The notes under the pieces are model-generated. The model saw nothing but the letters and a program-made list of their open reading frames with translations. It searched no databases and had not been told where the DNA came from. From Staphylococcus kloosii (GTDB lineage Bacteria; Bacillota; Bacilli; Staphylococcales; Staphylococcaceae), in assembly GCF_003019255.1 (NCBI RefSeq), contig NZ_CP027846.1, positions 2,232,001 to 2,296,000 of the forward strand: 64,000 nucleotides of DNA, in the 5' to 3' direction. Below are positions 11,826 through 21,927 of this stretch, in pieces. Both the position numbers and the translations under genes were made by a program. The number at the start of each line of letters is the position of its first letter. Positions within the stretch are counted from its first letter, which is position 1.

Positions 11826-12401
11826 TCACTCCTTTGATGAATGCATAAAGTGTTTTTCTACCTTTCTTCCTATAAACCAAACAATGATTACAACAATCAC
11901 GACAATCGTTATACGTAAAGGATTAGTAAATAATGTAGAAATATCTTTCCCTAACCAACCTACAAGACTAATCATGACTAATTTAGATAATGTTAACACC
12001 CAAAAATAATGTACAGACTTTATATTGGTGACGCTAGCGATCAAATTCACTAAAGCACTCGGTGTAAAAGGAAAACAAAACAAAATAAATATTGGTATAA
12101 CGCCATGTTCATCAATATATTTAATTAATCTTTCTGCAGACTTACGTTGTTTAAGTCGTTTCATATATTTAGAATTAGACAATCTTCTAAAGATTAAAAA
12201 CATAATAAAGCTACCAAGCACTGTTCCTAACCATGCAAGTATCATTCCTATTATAAAACCATAGGCATTTACGTTTACTATGACAAATACTATCAACGGT
12301 AAAATTGGTATAAACGCTTCAATAAATGGTAATAAAAATCCAACAAGATACCCCATGTTTCCAAATGCATCAAACCACTCATTAACTTGTTCAGTCGACA
12401 T
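11826..12401 (-). CDS. TVP38/TMEM64 (VTT-domain, DedA-like) membrane protein
   Basis: The 191-residue protein has five or so membrane segments. The VTT/DedA core lies between about 25 and 160: LPFIEAFIPILPLIVFVIVN, then GFIIGMILAWLGTVLGS, followed by a basic loop and FPFTPSALVNLIASVTN. Family members are being linked to lipid scrambling or undecaprenyl phosphate transport; the substrate here is unknown. The stop codon is four bases upstream of spsA, whose ribosome binding site it contains, so the gene is the likely head of the spsAB operon. Confidence 0.9.
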   Translation of the reverse strand: MSTEQVNEWFDAFGNMGYLVGFLLPFIEAFIPILPLIVFVIVNVNAYGFIIGMILAWLGTVLGSFIMFLIFRRLSNSKYMKRLKQRKSAERLIKYIDEHGVIPIFILFCFPFTPSALVNLIASVTNIKSVHYFWVLTLSKLVMISLVGWLGKDISTLFTNPLRITIVVIVVIIVWFIGRKVEKHFMHSSKE

Positions 12402-12540
12402 TCAATCAATCCTCATCCCTGCTATTGATATATATTATATGTTTTTTTGTAATGATTTTAAATACTTAACACTTCTTGTATAAATAATTCATGCTGAAGT
12501 AGTAGACCTTTTTCATATGTAAGTCTGATAAATGATATAA

Positions 12541-12592
12541 AAAAGCGATGACATCATCTAGACTATGTAGATTCTATCACCGCTCTTATTTT
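12541..12592 (-). terminator. Probable terminator of pgi
   Basis: An interrupted inverted repeat (GCG...TGA...AATCTA pairing with TAGA...TCA...CGC) is followed on the minus strand by a run of six U residues, 40 bases after the pgi stop. Confidence 0.6.
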
Positions 12593-12629
12593 TATTTATC
12601 TATATCTTGCGTTTAATATAATCGTTAAA

Positions 12630-13961
12630 TTATAGACGTTGTTCTAATTCTTGTTTTTTATCTTCAAAACCTGGTTTACCTAATAATGCAAACATATTTT
12701 GTTTATATGCTTCAACACCAGGTTGGTTAAATGGATTAACACCTAATTGGTAACCACTCATTGCACATGCAAGTTCAAAGAAGTAAACAACATAACCAAA
12801 TGTTTCTTCATCTAATTTAGGAATATTCACAACTAAATTAGGAACGCCACCATCTGTATGAGCTAATAAAGTACCTTCGAAGGCTTTAGTATTAACTTCA
12901 TCGATCGTTTTGCCTGCTAAATAGTTTAGACCATCTAAGTCATCAGCATCTTCTTCAATAGTAATGTTATGTTTTGGATTATTAACTTTAACTACTGTTT
13001 CAAATAAGAAACGTCGACCTTCTTGAACGTATTGACCTAATGAGTGTAAGTCAGTAGTATAGTTGGCACTTGAAGGATATACACCTTTATAGTCTTTACC
13101 TTCAGATTCACCAAATAATTGTTTCCACCATTCATTAAAGTATTGCATAGAAGGCTCATAGTTGATAAGCATTTCAGTTGTATAACCTTTTGCATATAAA
13201 ATATTACGGATTGTCGCATATTGATATGCAATATTATCTTCTAAGTTTTCAGAAGAAAGTTCTTCTCTCGCTTTAGCAGCACCTTGCATCATTGTTTCAA
13301 TATCGATGCCTGCTACTGCGATTGGTAATAAACCTACTGCAGTTAAAACTGAGTATCGTCCACCAACATCATCAGGAACGACGAAAGTTTCATAACCTTC
13401 ATTTGTAGCTAATTGTTTTAATGCGCCTTTTTCTTTATCAGTTGTAGCAAAGATACGTTTTTTCGCTTCTTCTTTACCATATTTGTCTTCTACTAATTGT
13501 TTAAATAATCTAAACGCTACAGCAGGTTCAGTAGTTGTACCTGATTTAGAAATAACGTTTACTGAGAAGTCTTTTCCATCTAAATAATCTATTAATTCTT
13601 GTGTGTAAGAAGAAGATAAATGATTACCTACAAATACAATTTCAGGATATTCATCACTATTTCTAAATGATGAAGTAAGCATTTCAATTGCTGCACGTGC
13701 ACCTAAATAAGAACCACCGATACCAATAACTACGAAAACATCTGAATGTTCTTTAACGCGTTTAGACGCCTCTAAAATACGTGAAAATTCTTCTTTATCA
13801 TAATCAACAGGAAGATCTATCCAGCCTAAGAAATCATTGCCAGCGCCTGTACCTTCGTGAATAGTATGATGTATTGATTTGACGATATCTTTTTGTTGCT
13901 CTAATTCATGCTCGTTAAAAAATTCTAAAGTTTTACCATAATCTAACTGTATATGAGTCAT
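12630..13961 (-). CDS. pgi: Glucose-6-phosphate isomerase
   Basis: Pgi (443 aa) interconverts glucose 6-phosphate and fructose 6-phosphate in glycolysis and gluconeogenesis. Family signatures are clear: [16 protein letters not shown] near residue 75, the sugar-phosphate loop [37 protein letters not shown], and the C-terminal [14 protein letters not shown]. The start at 13961 follows an AGGAGG site at proper spacing and gives [15 protein letters not shown], as in S. aureus; an upstream in-frame extension to 14024 has no ribosome site. Monocistronic, with its own promoter (13996-14024) and terminator. Confidence 0.97.
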   Translation of the reverse strand: MTHIQLDYGKTLEFFNEHELEQQKDIVKSIHHTIHEGTGAGNDFLGWIDLPVDYDKEEFSRILEASKRVKEHSDVFVVIGIGGSYLGARAAIEMLTSSFRNSDEYPEIVFVGNHLSSSYTQELIDYLDGKDFSVNVISKSGTTTEPAVAFRLFKQLVEDKYGKEEAKKRIFATTDKEKGALKQLATNEGYETFVVPDDVGGRYSVLTAVGLLPIAVAGIDIETMMQGAAKAREELSSENLEDNIAYQYATIRNILYAKGYTTEMLINYEPSMQYFNEWWKQLFGESEGKDYKGVYPSSANYTTDLHSLGQYVQEGRRFLFETVVKVNNPKHNITIEEDADDLDGLNYLAGKTIDEVNTKAFEGTLLAHTDGGVPNLVVNIPKLDEETFGYVVYFFELACAMSGYQLGVNPFNQPGVEAYKQNMFALLGKPGFEDKKQELEQRL

Positions 13962-13995
13962 GTAAATTGCCTCCTGTATATTGGGTTCATATATT

Positions 13996-14024
13996 ATTTT
14001 ACTAACTTTGAAATTAGTATTCAA
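13996..14024 (-). promoter_or_regulatory. Putative sigma-A promoter of pgi
   Basis: On the minus strand, TTGAAT (14019-14024) and TAAAAT (13996-14001) are 17 bases apart, giving a leader of about 30 bases before the pgi ATG. Confidence 0.5.
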
Positions 14025-14098
14025 ACAACTAGCCTATCCCCCTACTTATATGACAGGAAAAACTAGTTAGTTAAATTTATATCATATTTTTATAACTT

Positions 14099-14116
14099 AT
14101 GCATAAAAATATACAT
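14099..14116 (+). promoter_or_regulatory. Putative ARG box upstream of argG (distal)
   Basis: ATGCATAAAAATATACAT is an imperfect palindrome (ATGnATA...TATnCAT). It resembles the arginine-repressor operator of Gram-positive bacteria and E. coli (TGAAT-AT core-ATTCA). It lies 183 bases upstream of the argG start. Assignment rests on similarity only. Confidence 0.4.
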
Positions 14117-14198
14117 TTTTCTAACGGCTTTATAAAAGCATTGGTATAAATACATATTATTGAAATACTAGAACAAAAAATATCAGAAAACTAAAATA

Positions 14199-14214
14199 TT
14201 TGTATATTTATGTA
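14199..14214 (+). promoter_or_regulatory. Putative ARG box upstream of argG (proximal)
   Basis: TTTGTATATTTATGTA lies about 85 bases upstream of argG, just before the candidate -35. An almost identical word (one base different) is found upstream of rocD at 19681-19696, which makes a shared arginine-responsive operator plausible. Confidence 0.4.
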
Positions 14215-14242
14215 AAATAATGGTTTTATTTTCATTCAGTTT

Positions 14243-14271
14243 TTGTTATTCTAGTTTTATTAACTTACAAA
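14243..14271 (+). promoter_or_regulatory. Candidate promoter of argGH
   Basis: TTGTTA (14243-14248) and TACAAA (14266-14271) are separated by 17 bases, with the argG start 27 bases further on. The -10 match is weak. Confidence 0.35.
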
Positions 14272-14298
14272 TTAAAAATTATGAATGAGGTGTCCTAT

Positions 14299-15501
14299 AT
14301 GAAACAAAAAATAGTTTTAGCATATTCAGGCGGTTTAGATACAAGTGTTGCAGTACATTGGTTAATCGAGAAAGGCTACGATGTTGTAGCTTGTTGTTTA
14401 GATGTTGGTGAAGGAAAAGATTTAGACGTTGTATACCAAAAAGCATTAGATATGGGAGCTGTCGAATGCCACATTATCGATGCAACAGAAGAATTTAGTC
14501 AAGATTACGTTTCTTATGCAATCAAAGGTAATTTAATGTATGAAGGTGCATATCCATTAGTATCAGCTCTTTCGAGACCATTAATTTCAAAAAAATTAGT
14601 AGAAATTGCTGACAAAACTGGTGCGGTTGGTATTGCACATGGTTGTACTGGTAAAGGTAATGACCAAGTTCGTTTTGAAGTTTCTATAAAAGCGTTAAAT
14701 CCAGAATTAAAAGTATTTGCACCAGTTAGAGAATGGGCATGGAGTCGTGAGGAAGAAATTGATTATGCAATCAAACACAACATCCCTGTACCTATCCAAC
14801 ATGACTCACCGTATTCTATCGACCAAAACTTATGGGGTAGAAGTAATGAATGTGGCATATTAGAAGATCCATATGCCACACCACCAGAAGATGCATATGA
14901 TTTAACAAATGCTTTAGAAAATACGCCAGACCAAGCTGAAGAATTAGTGCTATCTTTTGAAAAAGGTTTGCCAACAGCTTTAAACGGCGAATCACTGTCA
15001 TTAACTAAATTAATTTTAAAATTAAATAAAATTGCTGGTAAACATGGCATCGGTAGAATCGACCACGTAGAAAATAGACTTGTAGGTATTAAATCAAGAG
15101 AAGTTTATGAAACACCGGCTGCTGAAGTTATCGTTAAAGCACATAAAGCATTAGAAACAATTACATTAACTAAAGATGTTGCTCACTTTAAACCAGTTAT
15201 TGAAAAACAATTGTCAGAGCAAGTTTATAACGCTTTATGGTTCTCTCCATTAACAGATAGCTTAAAAACTTTTGTTGATAGTACACAAGACCATGTTACT
15301 GGTGAAGTAAGAATCAAACTTTATAAAGGTAATGCTGTCGTTAATGGTAGAAAATCACCATATACTTTATACAATGAAAAATTAGCTACTTATACAAAAG
15401 AAGACGCATTTAATCAAGAGTCTGCAGTAGGTTTCATAGAAATTTACGGTTTACCAACACAAGTAAATTCTATGCTTCATGGAGGTTATCATAATGAGTG
15501 A
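14299..15501 (+). CDS. argG: Argininosuccinate synthase
   Basis: ArgG (400 aa) joins citrulline and aspartate, using ATP, to form argininosuccinate in arginine biosynthesis. The N-terminal ATP-pyrophosphatase loop [15 protein letters not shown] (about 8-22) and the family block [16 protein letters not shown] are present, as is [13 protein letters not shown]. The start at 14299 ([12 protein letters not shown]) follows AGGTG; the ATG at 14281 is upstream of that site. It overlaps argH by 8 bases, so the two are translationally coupled. Confidence 0.97.
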   Translation: MKQKIVLAYSGGLDTSVAVHWLIEKGYDVVACCLDVGEGKDLDVVYQKALDMGAVECHIIDATEEFSQDYVSYAIKGNLMYEGAYPLVSALSRPLISKKLVEIADKTGAVGIAHGCTGKGNDQVRFEVSIKALNPELKVFAPVREWAWSREEEIDYAIKHNIPVPIQHDSPYSIDQNLWGRSNECGILEDPYATPPEDAYDLTNALENTPDQAEELVLSFEKGLPTALNGESLSLTKLILKLNKIAGKHGIGRIDHVENRLVGIKSREVYETPAAEVIVKAHKALETITLTKDVAHFKPVIEKQLSEQVYNALWFSPLTDSLKTFVDSTQDHVTGEVRIKLYKGNAVVNGRKSPYTLYNEKLATYTKEDAFNQESAVGFIEIYGLPTQVNSMLHGGYHNE

Positions 15502-16870
15502 GAAAGCTTGGGGTGGTAGATTTAAAGAAAAGCCTGAAGATTGGGTCGATGAATTTAACGCATCTATTCACTTTGATAAGACTTTAATTAAACAAGACAT
15601 TGAAGGCAGTATTGCTCATGCTAAGATGTTAGCCAATCAAAATATCATTGCTCCTAAAGAGAGCGATGATATTATTGCAGGCTTGGAACAAATATTAACT
15701 GATTATAAAGATGGAAATATTGCATTTGATGTATCGTTAGAAGATATTCATTTAAACATAGAACATGAATTAATTAAACGTATAGGTGATACTGGAGGTA
15801 AATTGCATACTGGACGTAGCAGAAATGATCAAGTTGCGACGGATATGCACTTATACACAAAAGAACAAGTATCAACGATTATCGAATTAATCACGTCATT
15901 CCAAACAACTATCGTAAATGTTGCAGAACAGCATGTTGATACTATTATGCCAGGGTATACTCATTTACAAAGAGCTCAACCTATCTCCTTAGCACATCAT
16001 CTTTTAACTTATTACTGGATGTTGGAAAGAGATAAAGGGAGATTCCATGATAGTTTGAAACGAATCGATATTTCACCACTTGGTGCAGCAGCTTTAAGTG
16101 GCACCACTTACCCTATCGATCGTCAAATGACACAGGAGTTGTTAGGCTTTAGTTCCTTATATGAAAATAGTATGGATGCGGTTAGTGATAGAGATTATAT
16201 TGTTGAAACGCTACACAATATTTCGTTGACTATGGTCCACTTATCTCGTTTTGCGGAAGAAATTATTTTTTGGTCTTCAGCAGAAGCTAATTTCGTTACA
16301 TTATCCGATGCATTTTCAACTGGTTCTTCAATTATGCCACAAAAGAAAAATCCTGATATGGCTGAGTTAATCAGAGGTAAAGTTGGTCGAACTGCAGGTC
16401 ATTTAACAAGTATGTTAATGACTTTAAAAGGATTACCATTATCCTACAACAAAGATATGCAAGAAGATAAAGAAGGCTTATTCGATGCTGTTCATACTAT
16501 TAAAGGTTCGCTAAGAATTTTTGAAGGTATGGTTGATTCAATGACCATTAACGTAGATCATTTAAAAGAAACTGTAAACAATGACTTTTCTAACGCCACA
16601 GAACTTGCAGATTACTTAGTTACTAAAGACGTTCCATTTAGAACTGCACATGAAATCGTAGGCAAAATTGTATTATGGTGTATACAAAACAATAAATATT
16701 TATTAGATGTACCACTTGCTCAATATCAAGAAGCACACCCTTCGATTGAAGAAGATATATATTCATTCTTAAAACCTGAAAACTGCGTTAGTCGAAGAAT
16801 CAGTTATGGTTCTACTGGTCAAGATGCAGTGCAGCAGCAATTAAAAATTATTAAAAATCAATTGCATTAA
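15494..16870 (+). CDS. argH: Argininosuccinate lyase
   Basis: ArgH (458 aa) splits argininosuccinate into arginine and fumarate, the last step of arginine synthesis. The N-terminal [25 protein letters not shown], and the fumarase/aspartase signature [19 protein letters not shown] near residue 280 are visible. The ATG at 15494 follows GGAGG inside the last argG codons. A terminator begins at its stop codon, closing a two-gene argGH operon. In S. aureus glpQ follows in this interval as I recall it; here argH abuts gluD tail to tail. Confidence 0.97.
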   Translation: MSEKAWGGRFKEKPEDWVDEFNASIHFDKTLIKQDIEGSIAHAKMLANQNIIAPKESDDIIAGLEQILTDYKDGNIAFDVSLEDIHLNIEHELIKRIGDTGGKLHTGRSRNDQVATDMHLYTKEQVSTIIELITSFQTTIVNVAEQHVDTIMPGYTHLQRAQPISLAHHLLTYYWMLERDKGRFHDSLKRIDISPLGAAALSGTTYPIDRQMTQELLGFSSLYENSMDAVSDRDYIVETLHNISLTMVHLSRFAEEIIFWSSAEANFVTLSDAFSTGSSIMPQKKNPDMAELIRGKVGRTAGHLTSMLMTLKGLPLSYNKDMQEDKEGLFDAVHTIKGSLRIFEGMVDSMTINVDHLKETVNNDFSNATELADYLVTKDVPFRTAHEIVGKIVLWCIQNNKYLLDVPLAQYQEAHPSIEEDIYSFLKPENCVSRRISYGSTGQDAVQQQLKIIKNQLH

Positions 16871-16907
16871 AAATAGTCATAGAAGTATTACTTCTATGAC
16901 TATTTTT
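16871..16907 (+). terminator. Terminator of argGH
   Basis: A 15-bp perfect stem (16871-16885 with 16891-16905), a TATTA loop and a T run start directly after the argH stop codon. Confidence 0.88.
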
Positions 16908-16920
16908 GTTTGCTATACAA

Positions 16921-16961
16921 AACATGCAAGTATTGATCTATTATCAATACTTGCATGTTGT
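16921..16961 (-). terminator. Terminator of rocD-gluD
   Basis: A 17-bp perfect stem (16921-16937 with 16943-16959) lies just after the gluD stop. The minus-strand U tract is short (GUUUUGUAUAG), so it may act mainly as an RNA-stabilising 3' end. Confidence 0.7.
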
Positions 16962-16968
16962 TTAAATA

Positions 16969-18213
16969 TTATGCCCAACCACGGTAACGTGCTGCTTCTG
17001 CAGTACGTTTAATACCTACGATGTATGCAGCTAAGCGCATATCAATTTTACGATTTTGAGCTAATTCATAAATTGTATCAAATGCTGTGATTAATTTTTC
17101 ACGTAATTTTTCGTTAACTTCTTCTTCTGTCCAGTAATAACCTTGGTTATTTTGAACCCATTCGAAGTAAGAAACTGTAACGCCACCGGCACTTGCTAAT
17201 ACGTCTGGTACAAGTAATATGCCACGTTCAGTTAATATTCTAGTACCTTCTGGCGTTGTAGGACCATTCGCAGCTTCTACTACTACGTCAGCTTTAATGT
17301 CATGAGCATTATCAGCAGTAATTTGGTTTGCAATCGCTGCAGGAACTAAAACATCACAATCAATTTCAAATAATTCTTTATTTGAAATAGTATCTTCAAA
17401 TAGATTAGTAACAGTACCGAAACTGTCTCTGCGGTCTAATAAGTAATCAATATCTAAACCTTCTGGATCATGTAATGCACCATAAGCATCTGAAATACCT
17501 ACAATTTTAGCACCCATGTCATATAAGAATTTAGCTAAGAAGCTACCCGCGTTACCAAAACCTTGAATAACTACACGAGAACCTTCGATTTGTTTGTTTC
17601 TTCTTTTAGCCGCTTGTTCAATAGCTATAACAACACCTAATGCAGTAGAACGGTCACGTCCTTGTGAACCACCTAATACAATTGGTTTACCTGTAATAAA
17701 TCCTGGTGAGTTAAATTTATCTAGAGAACTATATTCATCCATCATCCATGCCATAATTTGAGAATTTGTAAAAACATCCGGTGATGGAATATCTTTAGTA
17801 GGCCCAACAAATTGAGAGATTGCTCTAACATATCCACGAGATAAACGTTCAACCTCATGAATACTCATTTGACGTGGGTCGCAGACGATCCCGCCTTTAC
17901 CGCCACCATATGGTAAGTTAACAATTCCACATTTTAATGACATCCACATTGATAATGCTTTAACTTCTTCTTCATCAACGTCTGGGTGGAATCTAACCCC
18001 ACCTTTAGTTGGTCCAACAGCATCGTTATGCTGTGCACGATAACCAGTAAAAGTTTTAACAGTCCCATCATCCATTCTTACTGGTATTCTTACTTGTAAA
18101 AATCTTAATGGTTCTTTGATTAAGTCGTACATTCCATCATCAAAACCCAATTTGTGCAAAGCTTCCTTAATAATATCTTGTGTAGAAGTAACCAAATTAT
18201 TATTCTCAGTCAT
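16969..18213 (-). CDS. gluD: NAD-dependent glutamate dehydrogenase (catabolic)
   Basis: GluD/GudB (414 aa) deaminates glutamate to 2-oxoglutarate and ammonia, feeding the citric acid cycle. It shows the catalytic block NLPYGGGKGGIV with its lysines (about 105-115), the catalytic-domain GPTKDIPSPDVFT segment, and a C-terminal Rossmann domain with VVIQGFGNAGSFLAKFL. The ATG at 18213 has GAGG about ten bases upstream. It sits 111 bases downstream of rocD on the same strand. Together they degrade arginine-derived ornithine and proline through glutamate. CcpA control is known in S. aureus; I could not identify a convincing cre site by eye. Confidence 0.96.
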   Translation of the reverse strand: MTENNNLVTSTQDIIKEALHKLGFDDGMYDLIKEPLRFLQVRIPVRMDDGTVKTFTGYRAQHNDAVGPTKGGVRFHPDVDEEEVKALSMWMSLKCGIVNLPYGGGKGGIVCDPRQMSIHEVERLSRGYVRAISQFVGPTKDIPSPDVFTNSQIMAWMMDEYSSLDKFNSPGFITGKPIVLGGSQGRDRSTALGVVIAIEQAAKRRNKQIEGSRVVIQGFGNAGSFLAKFLYDMGAKIVGISDAYGALHDPEGLDIDYLLDRRDSFGTVTNLFEDTISNKELFEIDCDVLVPAAIANQITADNAHDIKADVVVEAANGPTTPEGTRILTERGILLVPDVLASAGGVTVSYFEWVQNNQGYYWTEEEVNEKLREKLITAFDTIYELAQNRKIDMRLAAYIVGIKRTAEAARYRGWA

Positions 18214-18324
18214 GATTCATTTCGCCTCTTTTTCGTAACTAATGATTTCGCTTTCATAGTAATTGTAACATAACTTTTAGCTTTTTAAAGTGTAATTACT
18301 ATACTAGATTGATGAACTTTTATG

Positions 18325-19515
18325 CTATTTAAAAACTGCTTTTACTTTGTCTAATGCGTAGTCAATTTCTTCCTTAGTAATAACTAAAGGTGGTGCAAAG
18401 CGAATAACCGTATCGTGCGTTTCTTTACATAGAATTCCTTGCTCTTTTAAAGCTTCACAATAAGGTCTAGCGTTTTCGTTCAATTCAATTCCAATGAATA
18501 AACCACGACCTCTTACTTCTTTAATAGCAGGATGGTCAATCTTTTGTAACTCTTCTTTGAAATAGTTACCTAATTCTAATGAACGGCCAGGTAAATCTTC
18601 ATCTATAATAACGTCTAATGCAGCGATAGAAGCAGCACAAGCTAATGGATTACCACCAAATGTAGAACCGTGAGAACCAGGAGTAAACACCCCTAATACT
18701 TCTTCGTCAGCTAGTACAACTGAAATTGGTAATACACCGCCACCTAATGCTTTACCTAAAATATAAACATCAGCCTTAACGTTATCCCAGTCTGTCGCAA
18801 ATAATTTACCTGAACGACCTAAACCTGCTTGGATTTCATCGGCGATAAATAAAATATTGTGTTCATCACATAATTCTCTAATTTCTTTTAAATAACCTTC
18901 TGGAGGTACATTTATGCCTGCTTCACCTTGAATTGGTTCGATAAGGACAGCAGCTGTATTTTCATTAATAGCAGATTTTAATGCTTCAATATCACCGAAA
19001 TCAACTTTACGGAAACCTTCTAATAATGGACCGTAGCCACGTTGATATTCTGCTTCAGATGATAAAGAAACTGGTGCCATTGTACGGCCATGGAAGTTGC
19101 CATTAAATGCCACAATCTCTGCTTTATCTGGTTCAATATTTTTTACTTCATAAGCCCAACGTCTTGCAGCTTTAAGTGCAGTTTCAACCGCTTCAGCACC
19201 AGTATTCATTGGTAGTGCTTTTTCTTTACCTGCAAGTTTACATATTTTTTCATACCATGCACCTAAGTTGTCGCTATGGAAAGCTCTAGATACAAGCGTT
19301 ACTTTATCAGCTTGGTCTTTCAACGCTTGAACTACTTTAGGGTGTCTATGTCCTTGGTTAACAGCTGAATATGCAGCTAGCATATCCATATATTTATTTC
19401 CTTCAGGATCTTTTACCCATACCCCTTCAGCTTCCGAGATAACAATTGGTAATGGAACATAGTTATGCGCCCCATAATGATTTGTAACCTCAATGATTTC
19501 TTCTGATCTTGTCAT
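18325..19515 (-). CDS. rocD: Ornithine aminotransferase
   Basis: RocD (396 aa) is a class III PLP aminotransferase converting ornithine and 2-oxoglutarate to glutamate semialdehyde and glutamate. Diagnostic parts are the N-terminal [11 protein letters not shown], the cofactor-binding aspartate in [17 protein letters not shown], and the Schiff-base lysine in [15 protein letters not shown]. The ATG at 19515 follows AAAGGGGA. It is the upstream gene of the rocD-gluD pair, and an ARG-box-like word lies about 170 bases upstream. In Bacillus, roc genes are activated by the arginine regulator, which fits this placement. Confidence 0.96.
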   Translation of the reverse strand: MTRSEEIIEVTNHYGAHNYVPLPIVISEAEGVWVKDPEGNKYMDMLAAYSAVNQGHRHPKVVQALKDQADKVTLVSRAFHSDNLGAWYEKICKLAGKEKALPMNTGAEAVETALKAARRWAYEVKNIEPDKAEIVAFNGNFHGRTMAPVSLSSEAEYQRGYGPLLEGFRKVDFGDIEALKSAINENTAAVLIEPIQGEAGINVPPEGYLKEIRELCDEHNILFIADEIQAGLGRSGKLFATDWDNVKADVYILGKALGGGVLPISVVLADEEVLGVFTPGSHGSTFGGNPLACAASIAALDVIIDEDLPGRSLELGNYFKEELQKIDHPAIKEVRGRGLFIGIELNENARPYCEALKEQGILCKETHDTVIRFAPPLVITKEEIDYALDKVKAVFK

Positions 19516-19680
19516 GATATCTCCCCTTTAAAGTTATTATGGGCTATAAAGCCACAATCAATCATATCCATAGCATAACGTATTTAACGGATAACTGAAA
19601 CTATTTTCCTAAGTAAATTTTAGCCTATAATTTTAGTGCGTCTATGTAATGAGAATTACTTTGAATAAACGATATAATAA

Positions 19681-19696
19681 TTTGTATATTTATCTA
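19681..19696 (-). promoter_or_regulatory. Putative ARG box upstream of rocD
   Basis: TTTGTATATTTATCTA differs in one base from the argG-proximal word at 14199-14214. It lies about 170 bases upstream of rocD and may be an arginine regulator site; by-eye similarity only. Confidence 0.35.
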
Positions 19697-19940
19697 TATG
19701 AAATTTATTTTGACACAGTCAAACTTTATTTTTATTCAAAAGTAATGATTATAAAATTATTATTATTTCTATGAATTTCAACCCATTTTGTTAAATATAA
19801 CACGAGCTATATTTTGAAAATCCGATCCAGTTTTTCGGTTAATAGCCAGTTTAATTTACAGGTTATACATGATAGATAAATAGCAACCTCTTTTATAACT
19901 AATCATCTTTAACATGTAGAAACTCGCTTTTGATAAAATA

Positions 19941-19989
19941 AAAAACAACTTATCTCGGTCTGAATACTTCAGTGAAATAAGTTGTTTTG
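19941..19989 (-). terminator. Terminator hairpin of the CTGA-N5-TCAG family (copy B)
   Basis: Arms 19942-19953 and 19977-19988 (AAAACAACTTAT/ATAAGTTGTTTT) enclose an apical CTGA-ATACT-TCAG hairpin. It lies 36 bases after the stop of the flavin oxidoreductase gene. Confidence 0.75.
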
Positions 19990-20024
19990 AAATTTAAATC
20001 TATGTTGCAAATCAAAATTGTTAT

Positions 20025-21158
20025 TTATTGTTCATCTTTTCTTGGTAAAGGATAAAATCCAATATTAAATTGCTCCCATAATTTTGGAGGTAATTCATGT
20101 TTATCAGTTCTTTCCGGATCGAAGTATGATACAATTTCATCTTCTTTACCGTTTTCGATTTTACCAACAAATTGATAGTCTAATAAAATTTCTCTACCTA
20201 AAGCAATTAAGTCAACATTACCTGATTGGATAGCTTCTAAAGCTTGTTCTGCCGTGAAAATAGAACCAATACCAATTAATGGCATACGTCCATCTATCCA
20301 TTGATGTAATAGTTTAATTCTTTCTTCACCCGCATATTTACCCTCACGTGTTTTAGAATGAACGTCCATTAAAGAAACATGTAAATAGTCTAGTGGTTTT
20401 TCAATAAGTGTTTTAACTAATGATTCAGTAATTTCCATACTGATTCCTGGTGATTCTGCTTCTTCAGGTGAAAATCTATACCCAACGATAAATGACTCAT
20501 CAGCATATTGTTCTTTCGCTTTTAATACTTCATCTACAACTGCAGTTGGGAATTTCAATCTATCTGTTCCCCACTCGTCGGTTCTTCTATTGTAATATGG
20601 TGATACGAATTGATGAATAAGATAATGATTCGCACCATGTATTTCCACGCCATCAAATCCAGCTTCAGCTACTCTTCTTGTTGCTTCACCAAATGCTTTG
20701 ATTGTTTCTTGAATTTCATCTTCAGTTATTTCACGTGCATCATGTTCTTCTTGTTGGCCAAAACTTTTAAGTGAAATTGGTGTAGGTGCAGCTACGTCTC
20801 CGCCAGGTGTTAAGTTTGGTAATGCTTGTGCTCCACCATGGTGAATTTGAACGACTGCTTTAGCGCCATTTTTCTTCATTACATGTGCTAATTTTTTCAA
20901 ACCTTCTAAATCTGTATCATGTGCAACTGAAGGTTGACCAGGGAATGCTTTACCTAAATCAGTTACATTGCTTGCTGCTGAAATAGCTAAACCGACATCT
21001 TGTGAACGTTGTTCCATGTAGTTAATTTCGTCTTCTGATGCCGTACCATCATCGTTTGATGAGACATGTGTTAAAGGCGCTAAGACAAATTTATTTTTTA
21101 AAACTGCTTTATTAGGCAAAGTTACACTTTCAAATAAAGGGGTAAATCTTTCATTCAT
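20025..21158 (-). CDS. NADH-dependent flavin oxidoreductase (old yellow enzyme family)
   Basis: This 377-residue protein is a FMN-binding TIM barrel. FLAPLTHVSSNDDGTASEDE opens the barrel, VVQIHHGGAQALP lies near residue 100, and the substrate/FMN segment FDGVEIHGANHYLIHQF is followed by SPYYNRRTDEWG; the C-terminal IGIGSIFTAEQALEAI and DLIALGREIL bind the FMN phosphate. Family members reduce activated alkenes or reactive electrophiles; the natural substrate is not evident. The ATG at 21158 follows AAGGAGGA. It appears monocistronic, with its own terminator. The same gene occupies this place in S. aureus. Confidence 0.92.
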   Translation of the reverse strand: MNERFTPLFESVTLPNKAVLKNKFVLAPLTHVSSNDDGTASEDEINYMEQRSQDVGLAISAASNVTDLGKAFPGQPSVAHDTDLEGLKKLAHVMKKNGAKAVVQIHHGGAQALPNLTPGGDVAAPTPISLKSFGQQEEHDAREITEDEIQETIKAFGEATRRVAEAGFDGVEIHGANHYLIHQFVSPYYNRRTDEWGTDRLKFPTAVVDEVLKAKEQYADESFIVGYRFSPEEAESPGISMEITESLVKTLIEKPLDYLHVSLMDVHSKTREGKYAGEERIKLLHQWIDGRMPLIGIGSIFTAEQALEAIQSGNVDLIALGREILLDYQFVGKIENGKEDEIVSYFDPERTDKHELPPKLWEQFNIGFYPLPRKDEQ

Positions 21159-21290
21159 ATTACTCTTCCTCCTTAATTATTCCATTACTATAGCACGCTA
21201 TAATTAACGATACTAGCGAACTGCTTATTCATAATAACTCAAAAAATGATCAAGTTGAAATTATATGCTTGTGCATGCATATTAGAAATT

Positions 21291-21322
21291 AAAAAACTAA
21301 CACTTCTTATTAAAGTGTTAGT
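21291..21322 (-). terminator. Terminator of the S1-domain gene
   Basis: CTAACACTT (21297-21305) pairs with AAGTGTTAG (21313-21321), followed on the minus strand by UUUUUU. Confidence 0.8.
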
Positions 21323-21334
21323 CTCTCAAGACTC

Positions 21335-21715
21335 TTAGTCTTGTTTCATATCGTCTTTTGACTGTTCTATCCAAACCGGCAAGCGTTCTTTAATTGTTTG
21401 AAACCCATATTTTTCAGTTTCTTTGATTTCATCCAATACTGATTGCTTTTCTTTTTTACGCTCATAGTTTTTGAAATAATCATTATCTTTTAATGACAAA
21501 TTCAATTTACCTTCATTATCTATAGAAATAACTTTAGCTCTAACAATTTGCCCTTCCGATAAGAATTTCTTCAAATTATGCACATAATCATCCATGATTT
21601 CTGATATATGGATCAAACCTTCAGTATTATCCGGGGTTTCAACAAATGCGCCATACGGTTGAATGCCAGTCACACGTACTTTAATGTGTTGACCAATTTT
21701 ATAATGATGATTCAA
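21335..21715 (-). CDS. S1 RNA-binding domain protein (YugI/CvfD-like, general stress protein 13)
   Basis: The 126-residue protein carries one S1 domain at about 6-74 (KIGQHIKVRVTGIQPYGAFV, GLIHISEI, VRAKVISIDNEGKLNLSL) and a charged C-terminal tail. Homologues (YugI in Bacillus, CvfD in streptococci) associate with ribosomes or act in post-transcriptional control under stress. The start is a TTG at 21715: AAGGGG lies eight bases upstream and no in-frame ATG or GTG fits. Monocistronic with its own terminator. Confidence 0.88.
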   Translation of the reverse strand: MNHHYKIGQHIKVRVTGIQPYGAFVETPDNTEGLIHISEIMDDYVHNLKKFLSEGQIVRAKVISIDNEGKLNLSLKDNDYFKNYERKKEKQSVLDEIKETEKYGFQTIKERLPVWIEQSKDDMKQD

Positions 21716-21843
21716 CTTGATAACCCCTTATATCGTTATACTTAACAATCTAATAATAGCATAAATAATAATAATGGACTAATGTTAAGTGAAAAAATTA
21801 CTTCATTTGGTAAAAAATAGCACCGCTTACAAAATAAGAATCT

Positions 21844-21875
21844 AAAAAAGCCGAAAACTAAAAGTTTCCGGCTAC
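21844..21875 (-). terminator. Terminator of ppiB
   Basis: AGCCGAAAACT (21849-21859) and AGTTTCCGGCT (21863-21873) form an 11-bp stem, with one G-U pair, followed on the minus strand by UUUUUUAG. Confidence 0.75.
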
Positions 21876-21927
21876 TTATATTATAAAAGCATTGTATTTA
21901 TTTTTTTAAGATGTTTGAACTTTATCT

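Larger units (their letters stand above)
19516..20024. other. 509-bp intergenic region upstream of rocD
   Basis: No gene is visible. The region holds the rocD leader, an ARG-box-like word (19681-19696), a perfect palindrome TTTGAC-ACA-GTCAAA (19709-19723), and a terminator hairpin at 19941-19989 belonging to the next gene. The middle part (19730-19930) shows nothing I can name. Confidence 0.6.

Noticed and set aside
14763..15050. 95-codon antisense frame inside argG, and similar long antisense frames in mnhA1, mnhD1, dltA, lipA and the nitronate monooxygenase gene
   Set aside because: All lie fully inside well-supported genes, lack ribosome sites and have shadow-like composition.
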